Origin: Amorphophallus konjac
Lineage: Eukaryota; Streptophyta; Magnoliopsida; Alismatales; Araceae
Assembly: GCA_022559845.1 (NCBI GenBank)
Contig: CM040123.1
Coordinates: 319,777,933-319,841,932 of the forward strand
Length of the DNA: 64,000 nt
Reading direction: 5' to 3'
In this document: positions 20,128 to 31,768 of the stretch, in pieces
Layout: every line of letters begins with the position of its first letter
How positions within the stretch are numbered: the stretch's first letter is position 1
Notes under the pieces: model-generated
Database searches by the model: none
Seen by the model: only the letters and a program-made list of their open reading frames with translations
Told to the model about the DNA's origin: nothing
Program-made: the position numbers and the translations under genes

Positions 20128-22375
20128 TGATAAGTGCTATATTTTATATCATAATTAGCATCACATTCATCATCTTTGTACATTTAATGAGTCTAGTTGT
20201 GCATTTAATAAGGTTAAAATCTCATTCTCATCATTTCTTGAGTCTGCATAATTTTATCATCAATTTTGAGTCAAATTGGTAATTTGAGAATTATTTAGAA
20301 AATGCATAATTATTCCATTTTATTTTCTGCTAAAGAATATTGAGTATTTTGCATTTTTGTGAATTTTCAAGAATTTGCGACCATAATGAAGTCGCTATTT
20401 ATTTTGTGACCATTTAAACAGGCGTGGTTTCATTTTGTGGGATTAAAGTAAATCAGAAAAGGCTGAAAATTCAATGGATATTGCGACAGCTATTCAGACG
20501 CCATTTGGAAGTTGCGACCGTTTACACGGTCGTTAATTCATTTTGAATGGAAAAATCGAATTTGGAAAGTTGAAGGAATTTGTGCCATTTCCCTAATTTC
20601 TGAAAATAAAAGGGGAAATAAAAATATGCAAAATAGAAAATTACGGCTGGAGGTCAGTCGTTAAAAGGATATTGCGCCCTTGTTTAAGTCACTATTCAAG
20701 ATATTGTGGCCTAGCTTAAGACGTTATTCAGAAGAGACCCAGAAACTGCAGTGTAGTTTCCCGATTGAAGTGTTCTTCCCTGTTTTGAGCTTATCTATGA
20801 TTAATCTATGGAAAGGAGAACTCTACATCTGAGAAGGAGTCTTAATGGGTCAGGAGACATTGATGGAAACTTATTTTTGATTAGATCTGGGAACTCACGA
20901 TCGTGCAAACGCTGTTGTTCCCTATATAAGGATGCTCAGGCCGATGCTACAGGAGGATAGATAGATAGATAGAAGGTCTGCCGTGTGATTAATTTGGAAG
21001 CTTTTCCTTTCATATTTTTAAGTTAAGTTATTCTGCAAAGTTCTTCGATTTTCAATCTTCTGCAACTTTGTCTTCTTCATTTCCCTCTGGTTCTTCCTCT
21101 TTTCAAAGTTATTTCCTATTTTTCAAAGCCTTGTCTCCCATTTTTACTGTTCATCCGATTTCTCTACCTTCTGGTTTTCTTCAATTTTCTCCATCTTTCT
21201 CTCCTCTTTTCAAGTTATTGTCTTAATCAAAGTTCTTCCATTTTTAAAGATCTACATCTTCTTATTCTTTCCCTTCCTCTAATTCTTCTTCTTTTCATCG
21301 TTATCTACTATTTTTCAAAGTTCTATTTTTTTCAATTTCTATTGTTCATCCGGTTTTGCTGAACTCTGGTTTTCTCGATTTTTCACCTTCTTCCACTCAT
21401 CTTTTCAACTTATGTTCTTCATCAAAGTTCCTCATTTTTCAAATATCTACAACTTTTATTTCTTCACCTTCTTCTACTTCTTCTTGGTTTGAATGTTATT
21501 CTCAGATTTTTAATCTGCTATCCTGGGTTTTCTATTTACTGTTCATCCGCGACCAACCTCTATTCTTTTACATTTTTCTCCATCTTCCTCTCATTTTTAA
21601 ATTCTGAGTTCTTCACAAACCTTCTTCTTATTCTCATCCTCTACAACTTTCACATTTTTCACTTTTCCTAATTCCTTCTGATTTTAAAGATATTCTCTTC
21701 TCAATCTCTCTCTGTTTTTCAGTTTTCAATGTGTTTTTTAGTCTCCACCGAACCCTCTCTTTCTCTCTTGGTTTCTTATTTTCAAAACACACACATGCAC
21801 ACACCTATTTCTGATTTTTAAGCTTTTCTCCCCCTTCTATTTTTTTTCTCTTCTCTATTTTCCTCTTAAAATCCCTTCGGCGGATATTCTTTCAATTAAT
21901 CCTCTCAAGATGTCGGATCCAAAGCGAGGCGATTCCATCCAAGGCTCAACAAGGAGGCGGCGTTCTTCATCCATCTCTTGGCTACATTTTTCTTCCCTTT
22001 TCTCTTTTTAATTCAAAGTTGTAATTTTTAATTTTCATATATTATACTCTTTAATTTCATAGTAATATAATTTAATTTTGGCAAAATTGTGATTTTCCTC
22101 TCTCTATCTCCTCCAATTTCTCTTATTAAACCATCTCATCTTCTTTAATTAATTTTCTTGCACTTTATTTTCCTTAGTTTTAATCTCACTCAAAATTCGA
22201 TTTTCAAAGCATAAGGTATTTTTCCAACTTGTTAAAATAAGGAATTTTCCTCCTCGTGGGAATCGACTCCACTTACCACTATATATTTGATTTTCCTATC
22301 TTTAAAAGTGAGTGAGTGCGAATATATTTGAAATTGTGGCACGGCTTTCTTAACGACACTAGTCGGTGCACATCA
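20128..22375 (+). repeat. Athila 3' LTR (complete, 2,248 bp)
   Basis: It starts TGATAAGTGC and ends GTGCACATCA, with imperfect inverted ends (TGAT/ATCA). It has a TATA box at 20,922-20,931 (CTATATAAGG) and a U3 array of degenerate GCGAC...GTCG motifs at 20,377-20,735. The second half is CT-rich and matches the truncated 5' LTR. Confidence 0.92.
20922..20931 (+). promoter_or_regulatory. TATA box in Athila 3' LTR
   Basis: CTATATAAGG follows the motif array and precedes the CT-rich R/U5-like half, a plausible core promoter position. Confidence 0.5.
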
Positions 22376-22380
22376 TCTCC

Positions 22381-23072
22381 AAGCCGCGTCCGAGAGTGGG
22401 TAGATATAAATAACTCCAAACTTCAAAAGCATTATGCATTCGATTAATATAAGAATACAAGTGCAATATCCATTAAGTTAAGGGTTAAAAATTTACCTAA
22501 AGTAGAGGGTAGAAGCCACCAAGAGAGGTATGACGAGTGGAGATACCCAAACTATCGAATAGGTGGGTCAGCAGTGCCGCACCCCAGGCGTACTGTCCAA
22601 CTCTCTCCAAATCCTTGAACAGGGGAAGGAATTGGCAACTCACAGCGTCACCTTGTGATCCTAGTAACAGTCTCCCGATCAATAGGATGAGGAACCGACG
22701 TAACTCCCTGTCGGCATGCGGTCCCACCACTACTAAAAAGCTCCCTCTAGCATCGCTCACTAACCTCCTGAAATAGTCAACTGTAGTCTCTCCCACCTCC
22801 CTCTGTGAATGGTGTAGGCCTAGACTCTCTTGTAAAGCTACTATAGGAATTAGGGAAGTCCGACCCGTACCCTCCAACTCCAAACCCAGCAGCCTCCGTG
22901 CCATCTATAGACATGTCGTTTTTGACATTACCGTGAGTAAATCTAATATTACACTATGATGCCCCAATGCGTCCTTCACATTTTGAATTACTTGGGTGAT
23001 TTCCAATTTCTATGAATTTTTTCACATTTTTCTCAATTTTTCCCGAAAAGTTTTAAAGGTAGTGGGGGAGGG
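22381..23072 (-). pseudogene. Plant mobile domain (PMD) gene fragment, older Tat-type remnant
   Basis: The minus strand 22,904-22,497 encodes 135 codons with the PMD core (RRLLGLELEG, FLILLIGRLLLGS, LERVGQYAWGAALLTHLF), parallel to exon 2 of the PMD gene at 37,854-39,935. The exon ends at a TAG followed by GTAAAT; in the other copy the same place reads CAG/GTATCC, so the stop is probably CAG to TAG just before a splice donor. The N-terminal exon is absent or unrecognisable in 22,905-23,072. The Athila element interrupts the following intron. PMDs (PF10536) occur in MAIN/MAIL1-type plant proteins and in transposons, including antisense ORFs of Tat elements. Confidence 0.72.
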
Positions 23073-24808
23073 TGACGCCTCTTTTAAAGGCGTCTGGGAC
23101 CCAAGCCACCTTCTTGAGACCCTCATGCAGCACGCGGGCAGTGCAGCTCCCGCCGTTCGGTTTGACTTTTCAAGTAAATCCAAACACAAAGACATCTTGC
23201 TCACTAGACGTGTTCTTCAAAAGTCAAGGTTAGGCGCCGAAATCACTCGCTTTCTCCGTTGTCGACGACTTTCGGCGCCGTTTTGTTGGAAACATTGGAC
23301 ACGTCTAGAATCTGGGACGTGTTAATTGAACGCATCCCATTTCTGAGACGCGTCAGTGCATTTAAATATAATAAATGGATGTAAGAAAATATTTTTATAT
23401 TCATTGAGGCGTATGGTCAATGGGATGCTCCAACATGAACGCGTCCCATGTCCTAGACGCATCATTCAAAAATTTCCCTATAAATAGAGGACCCCCTCCC
23501 TCGAAACCAGAGGGCTCAAAATCTGACAGAGGAGGGGGTTACTCTGTCAGAATCATTCCAGGTTCAAGGCTTCTTCAGGGGAGGTTCTGCCAAACTTCTG
23601 GGTGCCCGCGTGCTCGCGAGAGAAAGGCAGATTCATCGCTCGCACTTCCATGTCATCCTCACGCTGCCGAAGCGCTGCCAAAGCCCCGTCGAATCCCGCC
23701 ATTGGCGTCCCATATGCTCTTCCTTACCCTCTATTCTTCCTTGTTCTTTCCATTTTTAGTCTACATGCATCATTTGTCATTTTTACTCGCATCACGCTTC
23801 TCTCTTTGAGAGGGAGCCGTTCCGTGCATTTCTGCACGTGATTTCATTCATCATCTCATTTTCCTACCCTTTCACATTCGAGAGGGGTTTAAAAATAACA
23901 CCAACCAGGTGTGTGTCTCACCTTGATTTCATTGCTTTGGTCACAAGGGACTAATACTGCACTACCTTCGTTCTAATTCATTTGGTATTTATTTGTCTTT
24001 TGCAAGGGTAACCACATAAAGCCCTCTTCATCGGCCAGCCGACAGAAGAAGAAGAGTGAATCCACACCACGTCCCGCTTTTGAGGTAAGCGCGATCACCC
24101 TTCTCAATTTTGGGTTCTTCAGCCCATGGCGATCACTTTTTTTTCATTTTGGGGCCCTTAGCCCCTAGCGATCACATCACCCCCTACACACGTGCTCTTC
24201 TATTTCTTTATTCTCATCATCCATTAAAACTGCGCGAAGAGTCATTTCCCGCGGTGGTTCTCGTATTGTTCTTTTATTTCTGCAACTTCTTTCATTCTTA
24301 TGCAAATCCACGCGGAGAGTCATTTCCCGTGGCAGAATTTCTACGTAAACCCGTGCGGAGAGTCATTTCCCGCACCGGTTCGTTTAATTTCTGCAATTTA
24401 ATTTCTTTCATTTAAATTCTACACCATTCCCATCCCTCAGAGGCCCACCGTGAGTCACTTCCCGCCATGGCTGTTTAATTTCTGTAATTTAAATTCTACA
24501 CCATTCCCATCCCCCCGAGACCCGCGGCGAGTCACTTCCCGCCATGGCCATTTAATTACTATAATTTAAATTCTGCACCATTCCTATCCCCCCGAGGCCC
24601 GCGGCGAGTCACTTCCCGCCATGGCCATTTAATTTCTACACTTTAATTTCAGTACCTCCCATCTTAAAACCCGCGGAGAGTAATATCCCGTTGCGGTCCA
24701 ATTCTCTCTTCTTCCCATCTTCTCATCAAGCACATGTGTCATTATCCCCACTCCAACGCAACAACGCCCTTTCAAGCCGCTCCTTCTCTCCGCGTGACGT
24801 CGCTCACA
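23073..24808 (+). repeat. Tat1 LTR (limits provisional)
   Basis: The right end is set by CTCACA two bases before the PBS-like site. The left end (TGACGCC after a G-rich tract AGTGGGGGAGGG) is less certain. Inside are a set of GACGC/GCGTC inverted repeats (23,074-23,470), a TATA box (CTATAAATAG at about 23,478) and several GCGATCAC repeats. The G-rich tract suggests it could be the 3' LTR of the older Tat element shared with Tat1, or a tandem arrangement. Confidence 0.58.
23477..23489 (+). promoter_or_regulatory. TATA box of Tat1 LTR
   Basis: CCTATAAATAGAG follows the inverted-repeat array. It is a strong consensus match, and the downstream GC-richer R/U5-like region is homologous in part to the Tat2 LTR. 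Confidence 0.6.
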
Positions 24809-24810
24809 TC

Positions 24811-24829
24811 TTGGCGATCATGGTGGGAC
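24811..24829 (+). other. Tat1 primer-binding-like site
   Basis: TTGGCGATCATGGTGGGAC matches the Tat2 site at 45,784 (TTGGCGATCACAGTGGGAC) and follows the LTR CA end after TC. I cannot assign the priming tRNA from memory. Confidence 0.6.
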
Positions 24830-25540
24830 TTCTTTTGCTTTCTTTGGTTACCCGTGTGCTTTCGGCACCCACGTGTATCCCTCCACTTGGCATCCATGTG
24901 TGCCCCTCCTCATTGCACCCGCGCGCGCTACAGTTGTGCTCCCAGCAACACTTTTTCCATTTAATTTTCATCCCTCGTGCACCACGTGCACTTCCCCCTA
25001 GTCCCTTGTGGTTTCCCGAGAGGTTTGCATTGTTTCAGAAAGGAGAGCGGTAATATCTTGTTCTGTCTATTTTGTGTTTGATATCTCTGTTCCCTCTGTT
25101 CTACTTATGTGTTCTATATCTTTGTTCAACACTGCATTGCATGCATCATCCCCCTTTTTTTACTTTCTAGGGCCTTACCCTCTCTCGGTGAAGGAAGGAC
25201 TCTCCGTTCGGGAATTTCTCTCGACGGACTTAGATCTCATCCATCGGGACCTTCGTAAGTCCCCGACAGCAAAGGATTCCCTCTTCGTTCACTAGGTTGG
25301 TTGTACCATTGAAGTTCCCCGAAGCTAGTTGACCCATTCATGGTGAGACAAGTGACCTTAGTTGGCATGGCGGTGAATCAAATTGTAACTAGGGTCCTCC
25401 CTATTCTGTGTGAACTTCAGATTTGTTAAAAAAGAAAAAACAACACAACAACAAAAGGGGGGTAAGAGCATCCACTTGTTTGATAATCTATGCTATTTTT
25501 TTTTTGGTGCATATTTTTACGTTCTGGGAAAATTCTGAAA
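24830..25540 (+). other. Tat1 leader with conserved block
   Basis: Untranslated. The part 25,194-25,320 is alignable with the Athila (1,471-1,600) and Tat2 (46,330-46,450) leaders: GAAGGAC, then GGACTT ... GTAAGTCC, then GGATTCCCTC and GGTTGTACC. The Tat1/Tat2 similarity continues to about 25,400. Confidence 0.7.
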
Positions 25541-27410
25541 ATGGCCCACGAGTCTTTTGAGGAGTATCACCCGGGTCGAGGCCACTCGGCCGACCCACAT
25601 GTCCATGCTATGGACGTAGGCCCTTCCCACGAGCCCTCACAAGAGGTGCATGCTATTGCAGGGGACGCATCCCCATCCCAAGACATCTCCTCCTTGTTGG
25701 GTGTCCTTGCTAACACAGAGCTCAGTCCTGAGTAACTCCGAGCTTTTCAGGCCATTCTAAAAGGGAAATATATTTCTCCCGCTCCCCAAGAATCAACTCT
25801 AGCCATCACACCCCTCCATGAGTCGGTGAAGGCTATCCCTTCCTCATCACCGGTACGGGCTATCCCCTCTCCATCACCGGTACATGCCATTTCTTATCCT
25901 TTTGCTTCAAGGGCGGGCAAGTCAACAGCCTCCCTCTTTCCAATTCCCTTCACAATCTCAAACCCCGGCCGTTCCTCACACACCACTTCAGCTAGGTCCA
26001 TCTACTGGTAGGCCGCCATACCCCTCTGGTTTAGGGTTCCCTTCTCAAACCTCTCGGAGGCCTCTCCCTCCTCAGTGGCAGACGCCACCTTCACACACTG
26101 ATGACCTCCAATCACTCCTCAACAAGGTGAATAAAATGGATGAGCAATATCGGGACTTGAAAAAGATGGTGGATGTAAAGTTCACCCCTGAGGTCTCCCT
26201 GCCAATCCTCCTGGTGTTTCATTTCCCTCCCTCAAAAATGCCTACGTACCGAATGTAAAACGGCACTAGCAATCCCTTCATTCACCTCAAGGATTTCATG
26301 TATGAATCCTCCTTCTAGCAAAACGATAAAAGGTCCCTGCCATATCTCTTCCGGAGATCATTAGATGGCCCCGCTCTAGAATGGTTCTATTCCCTAGAGC
26401 CGAGCGAGGCTGAAAACTTTGATGCAGTCCAAAGGAAATTCCTACAGAAGTACCGAGATAGGGTCGATCCCTCTCTCTCTACTACCGACCTGGTGGCTGA
26501 AAAAATGAGGGCGGACGAAGATTTCATCCAATATGCTGACAGATGGAGGTCCTTGGACGAAAGAATAAGTGATACCCTCTTAGAGCTAGAATAAGTGAAG
26601 ATGATAGTGTCTAATGCCACCCCGCAGTTTAGACACGTCTTGGCCATGAATAAGCTCACCACTATGGAGGAGCTGTATGAGAGAGCCAGATATGTCCAAA
26701 CCCAGTTAAAAGATTCCCCTCTCATGCACATGTTTGAACCAGCAAAGCCCAGGATGGTCAGGAAAACAAACACTGGTGTCCAAGGCGGAGTGACAGAAGG
26801 GGTCTTAACTAATGAGCAAGTGAGCGCAGTTGGCAGCCCCAACCAGCCAACCAACCCAAGATTCCCATACATGCCACGACTTCCCCTCCAGCAGGGTCCA
26901 TACCCCTCTCGTCCTCCACCAGAAAATAATCCTTCCCAGGACAATATGCCTCAACCATTTCAACCCCAGCAACAACAACAACCTCCCTAGTACCACCAAG
27001 TTCCACCCCCTGGGAATTATGGTCCTCCCTAACAACAAAGGAGGCCAGTTGGCCCCAAGAGAGCCCATTATCCACCATTGTCGGAATCATTGACGGACAT
27101 ATTCAATGCCCGCATGGCTGCCAACGCACTTACCCTACCCAAGGAAAGAGTTCTATGGCCCCCGAATGTTGACACTTCTAGATACCGTGTTTACCATAGA
27201 CAACCGGGTCATACCGTGGAAAATTGCTTCCATTTTAAGGATTATATTTATGATATGAATGATGAAGGTGGGATTGACTGGGATGAAATGATGTGATATA
27301 TCGTCATTCTCAAAGACAGGAGACCTCCTCCTAGACCACAATTCCAACAACAACAACCTCAGCAACAACAATAGCAATAGCTTCAACAGGCCCCATAGCA
27401 GCAACAGAAC
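25541..27410 (+). pseudogene. gag: Tat1 gag
   Basis: The ATG at 25,541 (MAHESFEEYHPG) opens the frame. A shift near 25,910 moves it to the next frame, which then runs to 27,410. The Gag core is at 26,330-26,720 (LFRRSLDGPALEWFYSLEP, RKFLQKYRDRV, STTDLVAEKM, YADRWRSLDERI), characteristic of Tat/Ogre. A degenerate knuckle follows near 27,190 (YRVYHRQPGHTVENC, first Cys lost). Stops at 25,733, 26,256, 26,316, 26,592, 26,988, 27,030, 27,294 and three near 27,372-27,396 fit C-to-T change at Gln or Arg codons. It is not translatable as it stands. Confidence 0.83.
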
Positions 27411-28200
27411 ATGGGCATTATTCAGAACCCACTTCCAGAGCACCCCCAGCCTAACCATCAGGTCAACCCCATCTCCTCATTCCAAGAAGTTGGAAGAGGG
27501 CAGGGTTGGCATACAAAAAGCACCTCTGTTCTTGCCTCCCACCATATTCCTAGCCAACCTACATGCCTTACTCGGCCAACACCTCTCTCCCCACCACAAC
27601 CTGTAACAAAGCCTTTCCCATTCCCACAACCATCACGTCCTCTCATTCACATCCTTGCCACTAACTCCGTGTTGACCTACCAACAAACGCCCTCCACAAC
27701 ACCCTTAAACCCTCTCATCCTCTCTCATCCCTCCATCTCGCCATCTACCTCCACTACATCTTCACCTATGCCTTCCAAACCTCTCATCATCCATCGTCCG
27801 TCTGAAGCACCATCTACCTCCACCATGCCTCCACCAATGCCCTCAAAACCCCTCATCACTCACCATCCATCTCAGACCCCATCCACTTCTAAACCCCTCA
27901 TTACTCACCATTCATCCGAGGCACCATCTACCTCCGCCATGCCTATACCAATGCCCTTCAAACCCCTCATTACAGACTATCCATTCGAGGCCCCATCCAA
28001 TTCCACCATGCCTCCACCAATGCCCTCAAAACCCCTCTTCACTCACCATCTATCTCAAACCCCATTCACTTCCACCGTGCCTCCACCCAACAAACCCCTA
28101 ATTAGAACCCCTGCACCCATCATCACCCCTGCCTCACCAACTGTTCCTCCACCACTACCCCTTGAACCCCTATTAAAACCCACACCTAACCCCATAAAGG
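27411..28200 (+). repeat. Proline/serine/threonine-rich tandem repeats in Tat1 gag-protease linker
   Basis: An open frame encodes repeated units of about 25 residues containing PSTSTMPPPMPSKPLITHH and variants, clearest at 27,715-28,100. One unit is shortened. The linker joins Gag to protease and is expected to be disordered. The Tat2 ORF has a similar proline-rich character but different repeats (IRVAHHPPP). Confidence 0.75.
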
Positions 28201-29615
28201 TGCAAAAATCGCAAGCAATAGTGCTCCAGAGTGGGAGGATATTCCATCGGGTATTCCCCCAGAATAGTCAGGCTCCTGAACAGTCTCAGCCAGAGAAGGG
28301 CACTAAAGAGCAGCTGAAAGAATCTATCCCCGGGACACAATATGATCTGTTGAAATATTTGGATAAGACACCCGCCCGGATCCCCATCCTTGAGTTGCTT
28401 AAGAGATCCATGTCCCATCAAGAACCTTTAAGAGAATATCTCTAGAAGGTCATGGTGAATGAGGACCTCACTGTAGAGAAGATCTCGACAGCTCTGACGC
28501 CGACGGACACACAGCCAGCCATCATGTTTCATGACCATGAGCTTGCTCCCAAGGAGGCTCGAAAGTATGCACTGTGTGTTTCAGTAAAAATCAATGGAGT
28601 GCCCATGGATCCATGCTTGGCAGACACGGGTGCATCTATAAACGTGATCTCTATGAACACCCTCCAATTGTATGGAATTGACATAGAACAGATAAGGCCC
28701 TCACCTATCACAGTCACAACCTATGACAATAGCAAAAGGCCTCCAAAGGGGAAGATTACTTTGAGTGTAGAGTTGGGCCCTACATCAGTCTCCGCAGAAT
28801 TCCATATCCTTGATATGGATCTCACATTTAAGGCTATACTAGGTCGCCCCTACATTGAAGTCAAGAATGTTGTGCCATCTACCAACCACCAATGCCTGAA
28901 GTTTTCATACAATGGGTGGATTATCAAAGTGATCAGTATGCCCATCCTTCATACGGTGGATGCTATTAATACCTCTCTGCCCTCTGTTTGGTCGTCTCAT
29001 TGGCCCATACTGTCGCTATTGGACGTGTATGACCCCTGCCGTGCCCCGTTAACACAAGAGAAGTCGCTTCCCGCGCCAACGTCACGTCTCCCTTTCCTTT
29101 CTAAAGGATGGGAGATTATGAGAAACATCAGCTATCAACATGGCAAAGGCTTGGGGACACAATTACAAGAAAGGCTGAGACCACAAAAGAAAACAAAGCT
29201 GATCCTCCGAGCTGGTCTATGTTTTGAAGGGCCATTTGAAGCAGATGGAAAACCCCTTACATGGACCTTATCCTCTCATTTCAAGAAGGGGCCCCTCATT
29301 CAGATGGTGGATTACCTGCAAGAAATACATGGGGGGTCACATGCTGTGTATTTGGCTGAAAAATGTTCAAGGGTCACCAAGAGAGGCAAGGTCGATGACC
29401 CGAAGTGCGAATGGTACAAATGGTTTTATATACAGGATATTTCCATCGCACTAGAAAGAATGTTCTCATCTCTACATCTAGAAGGGCTGCCTTTGATCTC
29501 TGAAATTCCACGGGATGCCACCACTATTGCCAGAATTCCAAATCATCCTCGCCAAGAGGACTTTGTCATCACGGGTCGATGCCCGTCATCAAATTTACCA
29601 TCGACGGCTCATTAG
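28201..29615 (+). pseudogene. Tat1 protease and G-patch
   Basis: VLQSGRIFHRVFP, then YDLLKYLDKTPARIPILELL, a Tat-specific block, are followed by a TAG at 28,443 where Gln is expected. The protease motif LADTGASINV is at 28,617-28,646 with DTG at 28,623-28,631, and ILGRPYIEV ends the fold. A G-patch-like motif (ISYQHGKGLGTQLQ) lies at 29,127-29,162, as in Tat/Ogre elements, where it may bind RNA. The frame remains open to TAG at 29,613. Apart from the 28,443 stop the protease looks intact. Confidence 0.86.
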
Positions 29616-30132
29616 CCGTCATCTCCTCTATTCGCTCATCTCAGCCTTTGTTACTGTTTTCTTCCTAGGCCAGATGTTTGTCTGATGATCTTCCCAGGTC
29701 CCCTTCTCTACTTACATACCTACGCGGGTTTCTTAATCTGCACCAGATTTTCAATCATGATTTGCTCTATGAGCCATAATTCCTTTCTCTCCTTCTACAA
29801 CTGTTTTTAATTGTTGTGTCATTAAAAATGAAAATGAAAAAAAATGCCAATTTCCAAACTCCTCAACAACACATTTTCATTGAGGAGGCCTCTTACATCT
29901 CTCACGAGTGTGCCCCGACTCACGGGCCACTCATCCAAGGTCCCTTGAGCGACCTTCTTTACCCCTCCTCTGAGGGGTCTTTTCTTGTACATTCTTCACC
30001 CTCTTCTTTAACTTCTTCTTATTTTGTAGGACAGGTCAGTCAAGTTAGGAATAATGGGTTAAGGGTAGTACCCAAAAGAAAGTCCAAGGGTAAGGAAATC
30101 CCTCGTCGGTTCCTCCTAGACCTAGCCAATAA
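29616..30132 (+). other. Tat1 protease-RT junction, possible intron
   Basis: The reading frame changes between protease (ending 29,615) and RT. Ogre elements splice an intron here (known of the family). A pyrimidine-rich acceptor-like TTATTTTGTAG lies at about 30,019-30,029; no donor is convincing. A perfect 7-bp hairpin is at 29,603-29,620 (GACGGCT / AGCCGTC). A 125-codon ORF at 29,816-30,193 has no family I recognise. Confidence 0.45.
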
Positions 30133-31350
30133 ATGCCAACCATGCCTGGAGATCCCTCAACTGCTAAAAAATCCCATCCAACTGTCGAAGTAGAATGTGA
30201 GGAGAATTACACAATTGATGAAGGGTATGGAGTCTATGAGATCACAGATGAAGAATGCCCTATTGAAGAAGGGGATGAAGATTATGAGGACGCGGCCAAC
30301 GCATATGCTAGTGGAATGAGGAGATTCGACGAGCCGTCGGTCACTGTAGAAGAATCCACCAAAGAAATCAACTTGGGAACTAAGGAAGACCCTAGGATCG
30401 TCCTCATAAGTGATAATTTGCCATCATCTGAGGAAGAGGTATTGATAGAGGTTCTCAAGGAATATAAGGACACGTTTGCATGGAGCTATGAGGATATGTC
30501 GGGCTTGGATTCCACCCTGGTCGAGCACCGCTTAACTCTAAAACTAGGTTTCGTCTCGGTAAAGCAAAGGTTAAGGCGTTTCCACCCTCAAATGGCTTTG
30601 AAAATGAAGGAAGAGGTCGACAAGCTCCACAAAGCCAGGTTTATTAGAGTCGTCCTTTATCCTCAATGGGTGGCGAACATCGTCCCGATCATGAAGAAGG
30701 ATGGAAAGGTTAGAATCTATATTGACTTCTGGGACCTTAACCGCGCGTGTCCAAAGGATGATTTCCCCATACCTCACATTGATGTGTTGATTGATAACAT
30801 GACAGGCTATGAAACTCTCTCATTTATGGATGGATTTCGGGTTATAATCAAATTCGTTTGGCAGAAGAGGATCAGGAGAAGACGTCAATCACTACACCTT
30901 GGGGAACATATTGCTATGTGGTCATGCTATTTGGGTTGAAGAATGCTGGAGCTACTTATCAAAGAGCTATGATGGCGATATTTCATAACATGATGTATGT
31001 ATATTTGGAGGTGTATGTGGATGATTTGTTGGTGAAATCAAGGACTAGGGTGGAACATCCAAAAGTTCTGGCTAAGGTGTTGCAAAGATCAAGGGAGTTC
31101 CAATTGAAAATGAATCCAAAGAAGTGCGTGTTTGGTGTTTCATCGGGTAAGCTGTTGGACTTCATCGTGAGTAAAAGGGGTATTGAGATAGATCCCAACA
31201 AAGCTAAGGCAATCAAGGATATGTTGCCCCCGAAAAATTTGAGGGAAGTTCGAGGCTTAAATGGGAGGTTGCAGTTCATCCGCCGGTTTGTGTCTCAGCA
31301 CTCACAAAGGTGTAAACCTTTCTACGAGTTGACCAAGCCAGGAGTAGAAT
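30133..31350 (+). pseudogene. Tat1 reverse transcriptase
   Basis: An acidic N-terminus (DEECPIEEGDEDYEDA) leads into EYKDTFAWSYEDMSGLD, NIVPIMKKDGKVRIYID, DLNRACPKDDFPIPHID and FMDGF. A one-base loss near 30,840 then shifts the frame before YNQIRLAEEDQEKTS. After it come ITTPWGTYCY, FGLKNAGATYQRAM, the catalytic VYVDDLLVKS (YVDD) and NPKKCVFGV. Motif A reads YIDFWDLN where family members have VDYRDLN. This copy cannot give a full RT because of the shift. Confidence 0.86.
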
Positions 31351-31768
31351 TCCATTGGGATTCTAAGTGCCAAAGAGCTTTTGAAGGATTAAATGAATAT
31401 TTGGCTAATCCACCTATTCTCATTCCACCCACGCCAGGTAAACCTCTGATCCTATATGTCTCAGTCTTGGATGACTCCGTGGGAGCCGTTCTGGCACAAG
31501 CCGACGGAGAGGGAAAGGAATGGGCAACCTATTACTTGTCCAAGCTTCTCAACCCCAGTGAGAAGAGGTACATAACTATGGAGAAAACCTGTGCTGCCCT
31601 AGTTTGGGTGGTGCAGAAATTGAAACACTACTTCCTAGATCACGAAGTCCATTTGATTGCCCGGATGAACCCTATCAAGTTTCTCTTGGAGAAATCCGTT
31701 CTCACTGATAGGCTAGCAGACTGGCAAGGCTTCCTCTCCTAGTTTGGCATCACCTATATTCAGCAAAA
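31351..31768 (+). pseudogene. Tat1 RNase H (retroviral type)
   Basis: LILYVSVLDDSVGAVLAQ, YYLSKLLNPSEKRYITMEK and VWVVQKLKHYFLDHEVHL match the first RNase H of Tat polyproteins, although the usual first Asp is not clear. A TAG at 31,740 (QGFLS-stop-FGITY) again fits CAG to TAG. Confidence 0.8.

Larger units (their letters stand above)
1..22375 (+). mobile_element. Ty3/gypsy Athila-like LTR retrotransposon, 5' end cut by window
   Basis: Bases 1-823 match 21,553-22,375 over the same length with 23 substitutions, so they are the tails of the two LTRs. The internal region runs PBS, leader, gag, protease, RT, RNase H and integrase in one frame, the Ty3/gypsy order. An Asp-tRNA-like PBS, DLGAS protease motif, FMDD reverse transcriptase and lack of a chromodomain fit the Athila group (family knowledge). 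A copia element at 4,228-15,622 splits the protease. Removing it with one ATAGT copy takes out 11,400 bp, a multiple of three, and restores the frame. The 3' flank 22,376-22,380 (TCTCC) should be the target duplication, but the 5' copy lies outside the window. All ORFs carry stops, so this copy is non-coding. Confidence 0.9.

Noticed and set aside
22376..22380. TCTCC as confirmed Athila target duplication
   Set aside because: The matching left copy lies outside the window, so it cannot be verified.
26387..26944. 185-codon minus-strand ORF opposite Tat1 gag
   Set aside because: The plus strand carries clear Gag motifs over the same bases; the minus frame has no recognisable domain.
29816..30193. 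125-codon ORF before Tat1 RT as a separate gene
   Set aside because: It lies at the protease-RT junction, where Tat/Ogre elements may have an intron; it has no recognised domain and overlaps the RT frame.
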